Source of the DNA: Paenibacillus doosanensis
GTDB lineage: Bacteria > Bacillota > Bacilli > Paenibacillales > NBRC-103111
Reading direction: 5' to 3'
NCBI RefSeq assembly: GCF_025060755.1
Contig: NZ_JANYUY010000001.1
Location: 310,001 to 374,000, forward strand
Length of the DNA stretch: 64,000 nucleotides
Below, in pieces: positions 1-7,952 of the stretch. The notes under the pieces were generated by a model. It was not told where the DNA came from, made no database searches, and saw only the letters and a list, made by a program, of their open reading frames with translations. How positions within the stretch are numbered: the stretch's first letter is position 1; every line of letters starts with the position of its first letter. A program made the position numbers and the translations under genes.

Positions 1-418
1 GAGGGAACAGACGCTCCATAAACAGCGTCCGGATCGCCTTGACATGCCACGGATAGTCCGTCTCGGCAGCGATTGACTCCCTCGCTTGCTCGATCAGCTG
101 CCCGTATTTGACGTCCGACGGGCAAGCCGGTTCGCAGGCACGGCAGCCGAGGCACAGATCCATCTGCTCCTTGAATCTTTGGTCCGGCTCCATGAAGCCG
201 TCCGCCACCGCCTTCATCAGCGCGATGCGGCCCCTCGGCGAAGCCGCTTCCAGGCCGGTTTCGTTAAAGGTCGGACAGGCGGTCTGGCAAAAGCCGCAGC
301 GCATACAGTTCGTCAGCTGATCCGTATCCAGCGTCAGCTTCAGCCGTTCGGCCAGCTTGTTCTCCGGACGGCGCTGCGCCGGAGCGCTTTGCGTCCCCAA
401 ATTCGATGCCGTCGCCAT
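1..418 (-). CDS. glcF: Glycolate oxidase iron-sulfur subunit, partial
   Basis: The gene starts at the ATG at 418 and runs off the window start, so only the N-terminal 139 residues are visible. Two ferredoxin-type clusters are clear: C38/C41/C44 with C48-P, and C89/C92/C95 with C99-P, the arrangement of the GlcF/LutA-type electron-transfer subunit that carries electrons from the FAD subunit to the respiratory chain at the membrane. It begins one base after the glcD stop and uses a GGGAGG ribosome site inside the end of glcD, so the two are translationally linked. The C-terminal CCG domains expected of the family lie outside the window. GlcF is preferred because its partner is a GlcD-type flavoprotein; D-lactate dehydrogenase partner is the alternative. 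Confidence 0.9.
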   Translation of the reverse strand, partial: MATASNLGTQSAPAQRRPENKLAERLKLTLDTDQLTNCMRCGFCQTACPTFNETGLEAASPRGRIALMKAVADGFMEPDQRFKEQMDLCLGCRACEPACPSDVKYGQLIEQARESIAAETDYPWHVKAIRTLFMERLFP

Positions 419-419
419 C

Positions 420-1910
420 TTACGCCTCCCTCCCGTCCGGTCGATCCTGCCCCGCAGCCGTTTGTCCGCTTGCGGAGCCGCCGCCTTCGCCTTCGTTCTG
501 CGGCTCCGTAAATACGATCCGTTTGCGCGTCTCCGCAAACAGCTTGCCCGGATTCAAAATATGATCCGGATCGAACGCATCCTTCAGCCGCTTCATAATA
601 TCGATTCCGGAAGCGCCGACCTTCCATTCCAGGAAAGGCGCTTTGACGAGCCCGACGCCGTGTTCTCCGGTAATCGTGCCGCCCATGCGGATCGCCGCTT
701 CGAATATCTCTTCGAACGCCTTTTCCACGCGGTGAATTTCTTCTTCGTCGCGGGCGTCGGTCATCGCCGTCGGATGGAGATTGCCGTCTCCCGCATGACC
801 GAACGTGCAAATCTGCACGTCGTATTTGTCGGCGATGCGCTGCACCTCCAGCACCATCTCGGCGATTTTGGAGCGCGGAACGGTCGCGTCTTCAAGAATC
901 GTCGTCGGGCGAAGCCGCGAAAGCGCCGCCAGCGCGCTGCGCCTCGCCTCCATCACTTTGGCCCCTTCCTCCGGCGTGGCCGCCACCTTGACCTGAATGG
1001 CCCCTTCCTTGCGGCAAATGTCCTCGATCAGCCGTAAATCGCGCTCGACGATCGTCTCGTCGCCGTCCTGCTCGATGGCCAGAATCGCTTCCGCATCGAC
1101 AGGCAGGCCGATCCGGGCGAAATCCTCGACGACGCGAATCGTCGCTTTATCCATAAACTCCAACGTACAGGGCGTAATCCGGTTCGCCACGATTTGCGAA
1201 ACCGAGCGCGCCGCAGAGCCGAGATCGCTGTACATGGCGACCATCGACCGGCGAAATCCCGGCTTCGGCACCAGCTTTACCGTCGCCTCGGTCAAAATGG
1301 CCAGCGTGCCTCCGGAACCGACCAGCAGGCGGGTCAGATCGTAGCCGGCCACATCCTTGACGAGCTTGCCGCCGGTCCGCAGAATGTCGCCGTTGGCGAG
1401 CACGGCCTCCAGGCCGATGACATAGTCCTTGGTCGTCCCGTATTTCAGTCCCCGCAGTCCTCCGGCTCCCAGCGCGATATTGCCGCCCATCGTACATATA
1501 ATCATACTGCTCGGATCGGGCGGGTAAAACAATCCGGCCGCCTCGACGGCCGTATGAAACTGCTTGGTGTTAAGCCCCGTTTGGAACGTGGCGGTCAAAT
1601 TATCCTGATCGATCTCGATCAGCTTGTTCATTCTCGTCATGACCATGACGATGCCTCCCTGTACGGGAACGACGCCGCCGCACAGATTGCTGCCCGCTCC
1701 CCGTCCGATGACGGGAATTTTATGCTCGGCGCATACTTTCATCACGCCGGACACTTCTTCGGTAGAAGCGGGAAATACGACGCCGTCCGGCATGGACTGG
1801 TAGAGCGGCGTTGCGTCATAACTGTAGGAAACGAGCGACTCCGAGTCATCCTTGAACCATTTCGGGCCGACAATAGCTTGTAACTGCTCGCGAACGGATT
1901 GCTCCAGCAC
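420..1910 (-). CDS. glcD: Glycolate oxidase FAD subunit
   Basis: FAD-linked oxidase of the GlcD/D-lactate dehydrogenase family, oxidising glycolate (or D-lactate) to the 2-oxoacid. The FAD_binding_4 half has RGAGSNLCGG at about residues 70-79 and PPDPSS at 130-135. The C-terminal half has FGHAGDGNLHP (370-380), GEHGVG (415-420) and DPDHILNPGK near 447-456, all family signatures. I choose the GTG at 1910 (496 aa) because AGGAGG lies seven bases before it; an in-frame ATG at 1931 lies upstream of that ribosome site and would add seven residues without a Shine-Dalgarno. It forms an operon with glcF and is read from a strong promoter with an overlapping palindrome at 1970-2015. Substrate (glycolate versus D-lactate) is not settled by sequence. 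Confidence 0.9.
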   Translation of the reverse strand: MLEQSVREQLQAIVGPKWFKDDSESLVSYSYDATPLYQSMPDGVVFPASTEEVSGVMKVCAEHKIPVIGRGAGSNLCGGVVPVQGGIVMVMTRMNKLIEIDQDNLTATFQTGLNTKQFHTAVEAAGLFYPPDPSSMIICTMGGNIALGAGGLRGLKYGTTKDYVIGLEAVLANGDILRTGGKLVKDVAGYDLTRLLVGSGGTLAILTEATVKLVPKPGFRRSMVAMYSDLGSAARSVSQIVANRITPCTLEFMDKATIRVVEDFARIGLPVDAEAILAIEQDGDETIVERDLRLIEDICRKEGAIQVKVAATPEEGAKVMEARRSALAALSRLRPTTILEDATVPRSKIAEMVLEVQRIADKYDVQICTFGHAGDGNLHPTAMTDARDEEEIHRVEKAFEEIFEAAIRMGGTITGEHGVGLVKAPFLEWKVGASGIDIMKRLKDAFDPDHILNPGKLFAETRKRIVFTEPQNEGEGGGSASGQTAAGQDRPDGREA

Positions 1911-1969
1911 GGTAATACCTCCTGCATTCATTTGTGTAATCTTGCCGATTCTTATATAATTTTAATCAG

Positions 1970-1982
1970 GTCATCTGATGAC
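1970..1982 (-). promoter_or_regulatory. Operator palindrome at glcD start site
   Basis: GTCATCTGATGAC is a perfect 13-bp palindrome with a single central base. It lies four bases downstream of the glcD -10 box, over the expected transcription start, which is the position of a repressor site. Short palindromes of this sort are typical of FadR-subfamily GntR regulators, and such a gene is divergent at 2402. Confidence 0.65.
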
Positions 1983-1985
1983 TTT

Positions 1986-2015
1986 ATTATAAAAGCAGCT
2001 TTTGCCAAGTGTCAA
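1986..2015 (-). promoter_or_regulatory. glcDF promoter, sigma-A type
   Basis: Reading on the minus strand: TTGACA (2015-2010), an 18-bp spacer and TATAAT (1991-1986). Both hexamers are perfect consensus. The expected start site falls in the palindrome at 1970-1982, so a strong promoter appears to be held off by a repressor. Confidence 0.75.
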
Positions 2016-2053
2016 TCGGATCATGCGGCCCAAACCGCCTGTAGCCGAAAATC

Positions 2054-2069
2054 CCGGTACTAGTACCGG
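2054..2069. repeat. Perfect 16-bp palindrome in glcD/fadR-type intergenic region
   Basis: CCGGTACTAGTACCGG is self-complementary over all 16 bases. It sits upstream of the glcD promoter and 330 bp before the regulator. The rest of 2016-2389 is GC-rich, with another imperfect inverted repeat (AGTGCA...TGCACT, 2239-2258), and holds no convincing gene. A second operator or a recombination relic are both possible. Confidence 0.5.
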
Positions 2070-2401
2070 CCGCGCTTATGCTTTGCCTTAACGTCCACCG
2101 CGGCCAATACACCTGAAGCACTGGCGCCACGCCCCCGCCCCGACCCGGGAACGTTCGCTGCGCTTTGCCGAGTTCAGCAGGGTGCCCGCGTCAGTCTGGC
2201 AGCCGGCAGCATGGGCGCGGGTTGCTTCCATGCCGTCAAGTGCAGTACACTGTGCACTAGCCGCGCAGCCGCAAGCGCCGCCCCGGACGCGGGTCCGCTC
2301 CCGCTGCAGAACGCAGTTTTTGTTTTTTATTGTTCCGTCTAATTACAACCGCCCTTCCGCCAGCAAAGCGGCCGGGAAATGATATAAGGATGTGCATAGC
2401 C

Positions 2402-3097
2402 ATGATGATTCGTAAAGCCTATGAAGTAGTAGCCGACGCCATTCGGGAACGAATAAGGCAGGAAGAATGGCCGGTCGGCAGCCGGCTTCCTTCCGTGGAA
2501 AAGCTGGCCGTCATTTACGGCGTCGGGCGTTCGACGATCCGCGAAGCGCTAATGTCCTTGAAAGCGCACGGCTGGGTCGATATGCGGCACGGAGGGGGGA
2601 CGTTCGTGCTGCAGACAAGCGAGTCCCAAGCGCTCTGGCAGCCGCCGCAAATCAGCGATGTGCGGCAGCTGAAGGCATGGCTCGAATTGCGCTTTATTCT
2701 CGAAACCGAAAGCGCCGGCCTCGCCGCCTCGCGCAGGTCGGAAGCGCAGCTCGGCGAGCTGGACGACGCTTTGCAGGCGATGGCTTCCACCGCCGACGAA
2801 GAGGCGCTTGAACAGGCCGACATCCGCTTCCATACAGCGCTCGCCGGCGCCTCGGGCAATCCGCTGCTCCAAGGGGCGCTCGAATCGCTCTTCTCCTCGA
2901 TGGGGCCCGTGATGATAGAAAGCCGCAGGCTCTGGCTGTTCGCCGAGCAAAGCGCGACGGATCGGCTGTCCGAAGAGCACCGGCATATCGTCGAGGCGGT
3001 GCGGAATCGAGACGCTTCCGCGGCCAAGCAGCGAATGGCGCAGCATCTGCGTAAAGTCGAGCAAGTTTTGGAGCGTCTGAACGATTTTCGGGGTTAA
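2402..3097 (+). CDS. GntR/FadR-family transcriptional regulator
   Basis: A 231-aa regulator. The N-terminal 75 residues form a GntR winged helix: the sequence around GSRLPSVEKLA, RSTIREALMSLKAHGWV and RHGGGTFV is diagnostic. The rest is an all-helical FCD effector domain (FadR C-terminal), which usually senses a small carboxylate. It is divergent from glcDF, whose promoter carries a palindrome over +1, so it probably represses glycolate or lactate use and is relieved by the substrate. Three candidate ATGs (2390, 2402, 2405) lie together; AAGGA at 2386-2390 best serves 2402, but this start is uncertain. A clear terminator follows 6 bp after the stop. Confidence 0.85.
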   Translation: MMIRKAYEVVADAIRERIRQEEWPVGSRLPSVEKLAVIYGVGRSTIREALMSLKAHGWVDMRHGGGTFVLQTSESQALWQPPQISDVRQLKAWLELRFILETESAGLAASRRSEAQLGELDDALQAMASTADEEALEQADIRFHTALAGASGNPLLQGALESLFSSMGPVMIESRRLWLFAEQSATDRLSEEHRHIVEAVRNRDASAAKQRMAQHLRKVEQVLERLNDFRG

Positions 3098-3102
3098 ATC
3101 CG

Positions 3103-3126
3103 CCTGCCTTTATGGCAGGTTTTTTG
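3103..3126 (+). terminator. Rho-independent terminator of the GntR/FadR regulator
   Basis: Stem CCTGCC (3103-3108) with GGCAGG (3114-3119), a five-base loop, then a run of six T. Confidence 0.85.
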
Positions 3127-3158
3127 CTCGGCCTTTACCTATTTTTTAAACTTTTATG

Positions 3159-3187
3159 TTGACTAAATATGTTAACTGGACCATAAT
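3159..3187 (+). promoter_or_regulatory. Sigma-A promoter of FMN reductase gene
   Basis: TTGACT (3159-3164), a 17-bp spacer and CATAAT (3182-3187), directly after the preceding terminator and 46 bp before the ATG. Confidence 0.7.
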
Positions 3188-3233
3188 GAAAAATAGAGTT
3201 TACACTTAAATTTTCAATTCGGAGGTAGTTAAG

Positions 3234-3794
3234 ATGAAAATTGTAGCTATTGTCGGAAGCATCCGGAAAGAATCGTATAATCTGAAGCTCGCCAAGTACA
3301 TACAACGGAAATATAAGGACCGCTTTGAGCTTGAAATTCTTAGTATCCGCGAATTGCCGTTCTACGATCAGGACATTGAGAACGAGCCTCCGGCCGTCGT
3401 CACGGAATTCAAAGCCAAAGTGAAGGCTGCCGACGCCGTCCTCTGGGTCGTGCCGGAATACAATGCGACGATTCCCGGCGTATTGGGCAATGCCATCGAT
3501 TGGCTGTCCCGCGTAGATAAAGTTATGAACGGCAAGCCGTCCTGGATCGTCGGCGCTTCGATGGGCGTCCTCGGCACGGTCAAGGCCCAAGGCCATCTGC
3601 GCGACATTTTGTTCGCTTCCGGCGTAGGTTCCCCGCTTCTGCCCGGCAATGAAGTGTACGTGGGCGCGGTGCACGAGAAAATCGACGCCGAAGGCAATTT
3701 GACTCACGAACCGACAGTGAATTTCTTGGATACCGTTGTCGGAAATTTCATTACCTGGTATAATCAACAAGTTAAGCTTACTGCAGCTAAATAA
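3234..3794 (+). CDS. NADPH-dependent FMN reductase family protein
   Basis: A 186-aa flavodoxin-fold flavoprotein of the FMN_red/azoreductase family. GSIRKESYNLKLAK at residues 8-21 matches the FMN phosphate-binding loop (GS.R..S.N..L), and PEYNATIPGVLGNAIDWLSR near residue 78-97 is the second flavin-binding signature. Members reduce FMN, quinones, azo compounds or chromate with NAD(P)H in the cytoplasm; the actual substrate cannot be told. The start is fixed by GGAGG nine bases upstream. The gene is monocistronic: its own promoter at 3159 and a terminator at 3817. Confidence 0.88.
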   Translation: MKIVAIVGSIRKESYNLKLAKYIQRKYKDRFELEILSIRELPFYDQDIENEPPAVVTEFKAKVKAADAVLWVVPEYNATIPGVLGNAIDWLSRVDKVMNGKPSWIVGASMGVLGTVKAQGHLRDILFASGVGSPLLPGNEVYVGAVHEKIDAEGNLTHEPTVNFLDTVVGNFITWYNQQVKLTAAK

Positions 3795-3816
3795 ATTTCT
3801 TTGTCTAAAAGGACCT

Positions 3817-3870
3817 ATCGCTTCCATCAACAGGCATCCGCTTTTTGATGGCTAGCGATTTTTATTTTTT
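3817..3870 (+). terminator. Rho-independent terminator after FMN reductase
   Basis: Long stem ATCGCT-TCCATCAA paired with TTGATGG-CT-AGCGAT, with one internal mismatch, followed by TTTTATTTTTT. Confidence 0.8.
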
Positions 3871-3890
3871 CGAGAAGGAGTGGGCAAGCG

Positions 3891-4397
3891 ATGATTGCAA
3901 CGCCACGGCTTATGTTCCGCAAGTATACGCTGGAGGACTATGCCTTTTTGCAGCAGATGACGGCGGATGCCGAAGTAATGCGGCATATCGGGAGGGGAAC
4001 TCCATGGTCTCAGGAGGAAACGCTGGAGAAGCTGCAAGTGTTCATCGGGCGGTATCAAGCCTCGGAGGGACTCGGGCTGATGGTAGCAGTCCGAAGAAGC
4101 GACGGGGCGCTGATCGGGCATGCCGGACTGGTTCCCCAGCTGGTGGAAGGCCGCGAAGAAACGGAAATCGGCTATTGGATCAGCCGGGACTACTGGGGTC
4201 AAGGATACGCTTACGAAGCTGCCGAAGGCTGGCGCGATTATGCTTGGCGCCGTCTGAACAAGGGCAGGCTCATCTCCATCATTCAGCCGGACAACCTCAG
4301 GTCAGTCCGGGTAGCCCGCAAGCTTGGCATGACCTGCGAACGAACCATTCAGCACAAAGGTAAAAACGTTTGCATCTATTCCATTCATCCATCCTGA
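3891..4397 (+). CDS. GNAT-family N-acetyltransferase (RimJ/RimL-like)
   Basis: A 168-aa acetyltransferase of the Acetyltransf_3 (RimJ/RimL/SpeG) group that transfers acetyl from acetyl-CoA to an amine. The opening TPRLMFRKYTLEDY is the usual N-terminal strand of this group. The EIGYWISRDYWGQGYAYEA segment (about 106-124) is the core CoA pyrophosphate loop region (Q-x-G-Y-A), and PDNLRSVRVARKLGM near 145-159 is the C-terminal motif B. A GAAGGAG ribosome site precedes the ATG. It is convergent with the SDR gene and I see no clue to its acceptor. Confidence 0.88.
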   Translation: MIATPRLMFRKYTLEDYAFLQQMTADAEVMRHIGRGTPWSQEETLEKLQVFIGRYQASEGLGLMVAVRRSDGALIGHAGLVPQLVEGREETEIGYWISRDYWGQGYAYEAAEGWRDYAWRRLNKGRLISIIQPDNLRSVRVARKLGMTCERTIQHKGKNVCIYSIHPS

Positions 4398-4452
4398 CGG
4401 CAGCTTCCGCGGCCGCAGGATGCCTCTGCAGCCCGGTCAGCTTACGCGTCCG

Positions 4453-5196
4453 TTATTGCGCCGTGTAGCCTCCGTCCACCAGCAGGCTCGTGCCGGTTAT
4501 GAAGGATGCGTCCTCGCTCGCCAGGAACAATACGGCCTTGGCGACCTCCTCCGGCTTACCCAGCCGCCCCATCGGGTGCAGCCCGACCAAATGCTCGGTC
4601 ATCGCCGCGTCGCGTCCGGCAATCAGCGGAGTATCGATATACCCGGGGCATATCGCATTGACGCGGATGCCTTCCTTGGCATAGGTGACACCCAAAGTTT
4701 GCGTCAGCAGCTTGACGCCCCCTTTGGCCGACGAATAGGCGGTTACGCCGGCTTTTCCGGCATGGCTGTGGATCGAACCGCAGTTGACGATGACGCCGCC
4801 TTGGCCCTGCTTCAGCATTTGCTCGATAGCGTATTTATCGGATAAAAACACTCCCGTCAAATTGATGTCGATCGTTTTTTGCCACGCTTCCAGACTAAGC
4901 TGATGAGCCGGGGCGTCCCTCGCTATTCCTGCGTTGGCGAATAAAATGTCCAGCTTACCGTACGCCCGGACCGTCTCCTCGACCATCCGCTTCACCTGAT
5001 CCTCCCGGGTAACATCCGTCTTGACAAACATCGCCTGATAACCGGATGCGGTGAACTGCTCCGCCAATTCCTTGCCTCTATCGGAAAAATCGGCGATAAC
5101 CGTCTTGGCTCCTTCGGCCGCAAACAACCTCGCCGTCACTTCCCCGATTCCGCTTGCTCCACCCGTTACAACGGCTACTTTATCGGCAAATCTCAT
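4453..5196 (-). CDS. Short-chain dehydrogenase/reductase (SDR)
   Basis: A 247-aa classical SDR oxidoreductase using NAD(P)H. It has TGGASGIG at 11-18 (cofactor glycine motif), NAG at 88-90, catalytic S141, Y154 and K158 (YxxxK) and the PG motif after strand six. D36 after the second strand suggests NAD preference. The start is the ATG at 5196 because GAGGAGG is eight bases before it; a longer frame from 5238 would swallow the ribosome site. The C-terminal TGTSLLVDGGYTAQ end is typical of the FabG-like subgroup. Substrate is unknown. Confidence 0.9.
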   Translation of the reverse strand: MRFADKVAVVTGGASGIGEVTARLFAAEGAKTVIADFSDRGKELAEQFTASGYQAMFVKTDVTREDQVKRMVEETVRAYGKLDILFANAGIARDAPAHQLSLEAWQKTIDINLTGVFLSDKYAIEQMLKQGQGGVIVNCGSIHSHAGKAGVTAYSSAKGGVKLLTQTLGVTYAKEGIRVNAICPGYIDTPLIAGRDAAMTEHLVGLHPMGRLGKPEEVAKAVLFLASEDASFITGTSLLVDGGYTAQ

Positions 5197-5287
5197 TTGC
5201 GCGTCCTCCTCGGTTTTGTTTTGGTCGGCTTCTTGCATCCGCCATAGCTATTATTGCCATTTTCGGACATTTGCCGGCATGGAAAAC

Positions 5288-5569
5288 TTAGCTTATATGG
5301 CTATGCCGGCTCGTAGCTCCCCTAGAACGCGCAAGCTGCAGAGAACAACGTATGGCCGTTTTTCGCACAATCGTTTGTCTGTGCAAATCCGCGCTTTGGA
5401 AAAACGCATCATCCCTCATCACCTGCTCCATGCAAGCGAGCGCCGCCTGCATCGCTTCCGCTTCGCATTGCAGCAAATAATAACAGCTCCGATAGCAGAG
5501 CAGCTCATACGGTTTTACGATCAGGGCCCGCCGCTCCCATTCCGTCTCCTTGCTTCTTTGCCGACTCAT
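5288..5569 (-). CDS. Small protein translationally coupled to the carboxypeptidase gene
   Basis: A 93-aa open frame whose ATG overlaps the stop of the upstream carboxypeptidase gene as ATGA, the arrangement of a genuine coupled gene. It is rich in Cys and aromatic residues in the middle (VKPYELLCYRSCYYLLQ) and helical and charged elsewhere. No membrane segment or signal peptide is seen. I do not recognise the family. The overlap and codon-plausible sequence argue that it is expressed; the basic C-terminal tail is less convincing. Confidence 0.55.
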   Translation of the reverse strand: MSRQRSKETEWERRALIVKPYELLCYRSCYYLLQCEAEAMQAALACMEQVMRDDAFFQSADLHRQTIVRKTAIRCSLQLARSRGATSRHSHIS

Positions 5570-6594
5570 CCCGGAACCCCCTCCTTCTTGTCCGAAGGCG
5601 CTTCAACAGCCTCGGGCCCTCTGCCTGCCGCCGCGGCCGCCCGCTTCCCGGAAGGCTGTCCCGCAAAACCGTATTCCAGCAGCTTCTGCGAATCGAGCCA
5701 TACGTCGTTCTCCGTCGATTTCAGCACGACGGCGATCAGCTCGCGGCCGCCGCGGCTTGCCGATGCAACCAAACAATAGCCGGCTTCGTCGGTAAATCCG
5801 GTTTTGATCCCGTTCGCTCCCCGCATGTAATAATCGCTGCCCGCCTGCAGCAGCTTGTTGCGGTTGGCCAAGACGAGCCGTGCCGATGACGAAGAGACGG
5901 TATGCTCCGCCTCGCTGACGATACTGCGGAACTCCGGCACGCCCATAGCGGCTCTGGCGATGACTGCCAAATCCCGGGCTGTCGTATAATGCTGCGGATC
6001 GTGCAGCCCGTGAGGGTTGACGAAATGCGAGGAGACCGCTCCAAGCTGCGCCGCCTTGTCGTTCATCAGCGAGGCAAAATAACGGATGCTTTCCTCCGCG
6101 GACAAGCTGCGGCCCGTTTCCTTGCTCGCTATGTACCTCGCCACCGTCCGCGCAGCATCATTGCCCGAAGGCAGCAGCATGGCTGACAGTAAATCCCGCA
6201 GCGACAGCTTCTGCCCTTTCTTAAGTCCGGCCGTGCTTTCATCCGCCGTCCGGAGATCGACCTCGTCGCCGACAGTAACTCTCTCGTTAGGCTCCGCTTT
6301 TTCCAGCGCCACAAGCGCCGTTACGATTTTGGTCGTGCTGGCCGGATACAGCCGCCGGTTTTCGTTTTTATCGAACAGTATTTTCCCCGTCTTCTCGTCC
6401 ATCAGCAGTCCTGCCTCGCCCTGGATCTCCTTTGCGCCCAGCGCGTCGCCCGCGCCTGCGACTTCCCGCCAGTAGCCCTGCGCGTAATGAAAAGCGGACA
6501 ACACCGCTGCTTTCATATGTGTACGGTCGGCTCCCGCCGCGCCCAACGCTACCAGCGTAACGAGCAAACCGAATACGATGAGCCCTTTGATCAT
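5566..6594 (-). CDS. D-alanyl-D-alanine carboxypeptidase (peptidase S11)
   Basis: A low-molecular-weight penicillin-binding protein that trims the terminal D-Ala from peptidoglycan stem peptides outside the membrane. The three active-site motifs are intact: STTK (S86-K89), SGN (143-145) and KTG (264-266). Residues 1-22 are a signal or anchor helix. The 342-aa start at 6594 follows AAGGAGA by six bases; the frame extends upstream to 6678 but that would cover the ribosome site. Length fits a DacF-type enzyme with a short Ala-rich tail lacking an obvious amphipathic anchor. Its promoter has the same TTAAG array as the two-component operon at 6846-8637, so it is probably controlled by that system. 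Confidence 0.9.
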   Translation of the reverse strand: MIKGLIVFGLLVTLVALGAAGADRTHMKAAVLSAFHYAQGYWREVAGAGDALGAKEIQGEAGLLMDEKTGKILFDKNENRRLYPASTTKIVTALVALEKAEPNERVTVGDEVDLRTADESTAGLKKGQKLSLRDLLSAMLLPSGNDAARTVARYIASKETGRSLSAEESIRYFASLMNDKAAQLGAVSSHFVNPHGLHDPQHYTTARDLAVIARAAMGVPEFRSIVSEAEHTVSSSSARLVLANRNKLLQAGSDYYMRGANGIKTGFTDEAGYCLVASASRGGRELIAVVLKSTENDVWLDSQKLLEYGFAGQPSGKRAAAAAGRGPEAVEAPSDKKEGVPG

Positions 6595-6642
6595 CTGTCG
6601 TCTCTCCTTTTTGCCGCATCCATTTTCATTCGTACCGGTATA

Positions 6643-6718
6643 AGTATAAAGCACTCTTTTTAAGGAGCCGCTAAGCAAAGATTAAGAACTATTAAGACGC
6701 CATTAAGGGAGAGTAAAG
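6643..6718 (-). promoter_or_regulatory. Carboxypeptidase promoter with TTAAG direct-repeat array
   Basis: On the plus strand AAG units end at 6664, 6675, 6686, 6696, 6707 and 6718, spaced 11, 11, 10, 11, 11 bp (CTTAA on the transcribed orientation). A -10 box TATACT lies at 6643-6648, 16 bp from the first unit, with no good -35. Such helical-phase direct repeats at the -35 position are typical for OmpR-family activators. Confidence 0.65.
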
Positions 6719-6783
6719 AGCGACGTTCCGCGCTGCATCAGATCCGGCCGCCGCCGCTAATGCCGGAACTCGCCTTAAGACGG

Positions 6784-6816
6784 CAAAAGCACCCCCTCTT
6801 AAAGATGAGGGGATGC
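6784..6816 (-). terminator. Terminator after sensor kinase gene
   Basis: GCACCCCCTC (6789-6798) pairs, with one mismatch, to GAGGGGATGC (6807-6816); on the minus strand the stem is followed by TTTTG. It lies just beyond the kinase stop at 6846. Confidence 0.75.
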
Positions 6817-6845
6817 TTCTGCGCGGGAAATGTGAATTTATGCCG

Positions 6846-7952
6846 CTATCGCGCCGCATGGATAGGCAGCTGCACCTCGAACACGGTTCGCTCCTCGCTG
6901 CTTGCGACGTCCATCGTTCCGTTATGCATATCGACGATGCTTTTGGCTATGGCCAGACCGAGACCCGTCCCTCCCGTCTCATCCGAGCGGGACTTCTCTA
7001 CGCGATAGAACCTTTCGAAAATATGCGGCAAATCAACGGCAGGAATCGGAGGACCGTAGTTGATGATGCGGACGACCGCACGGTCTTGCGCCCTGCGCAG
7101 CTCGATGTCGATCCGCTTGCCGTCCTGGCCGTATTTGATCGCATTGGCGATCAAATTCTCGAACACGCGCATCAGCTTATCGCCGTCGGCGCGCACGAGC
7201 ATCGTTTCATACTTCGTATGGAGCATGATCTCGATCCGTTTCTCATGAAGCTGCAGGGAAAATTCCGCGCTGAGCTGCCCGAGCAGCTCCACCAGGTTGA
7301 TTTCCGATATACGCAGATTGCCGTCGCCGTGACTCATTCGGGTATACTCGAACAAGTCGCTTACCATCCGGCCCAAACGAAGCGATTTTTCGTAGGCGAT
7401 GTTGACGTAATAGCGCAGCTCGACCTCGTCTCTGTACCGGTCCTCCTCAATGAGCCGCAAATAACCGATAACCGAAGTCAGCGGCGTGCGCAAATCGTGG
7501 GATACGTTCGTAATCAGCTCGTTTTTGGTCTGTACGGCCAGCCGCTCTTCCGCCAGCGAAACCTTCAGCTGCCGCGACATGCGGTTGATGCTTTCGGCCA
7601 GCTCTCCGAGCTCGCCCCGCGATTTCTCGGGAATCGTCAGATCGAAGTTGCCATGGGACATCTGGTGAACCGTGTTCATGATCCGGGCCAAATAAGCGAC
7701 CGTTCTTTGACTGAACACTATCAAATACAAAATAAAACAAACGATACCTAGCGTGATCAACGTCTCCTGAATCCCGTACCGGTCATACAAAATCCGCACG
7801 ACTCCGTAAATAAAGCGGTTATTTTTATACAACAGCAGCAGCAGCTCGACGAATTTATACATCACATATACCGTGACGACCGACGATAACGCGCTCCAAA
7901 ATATTAATTGAATAATTTTCCATCGGATCGTAAAATACGGATTATTCTTCAA
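6846..7952 (-). CDS. VanS-like sensor histidine kinase
   Basis: A 368-aa membrane sensor kinase. Two transmembrane segments (about 14-42 and 62-82) flank a very short outside loop, then a HAMP linker (83-135), a HisKA domain with H152 in NVSHDLRTPL, and a HATPase_c domain with the N box (ENLIANAIKYG) and GGTGLGLAI. It starts with TTG at 7952, overlapping the end of the response regulator by 11 bases, so the pair is co-translated. The tiny extracytoplasmic loop suggests sensing in or near the membrane, as in VanS/BceS-like kinases for cell-wall stress. Linkage to a D,D-carboxypeptidase supports a cell-wall role. Confidence 0.88.
   Translation of the reverse strand: MKNNPYFTIRWKIIQLIFWSALSSVVTVYVMYKFVELLLLLYKNNRFIYGVVRILYDRYGIQETLITLGIVCFILYLIVFSQRTVAYLARIMNTVHQMSHGNFDLTIPEKSRGELGELAESINRMSRQLKVSLAEERLAVQTKNELITNVSHDLRTPLTSVIGYLRLIEEDRYRDEVELRYYVNIAYEKSLRLGRMVSDLFEYTRMSHGDGNLRISEINLVELLGQLSAEFSLQLHEKRIEIMLHTKYETMLVRADGDKLMRVFENLIANAIKYGQDGKRIDIELRRAQDRAVVRIINYGPPIPAVDLPHIFERFYRVEKSRSDETGGTGLGLAIAKSIVDMHNGTMDVASSEERTVFEVQLPIHAAR

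Noticed and set aside
340-810. Open frame antisense/overlapping glcD and glcF
   Set aside because: It overlaps the two well-supported Fe-S and flavoprotein genes in another frame and has no ribosome site; GC-rich DNA gives many such frames.
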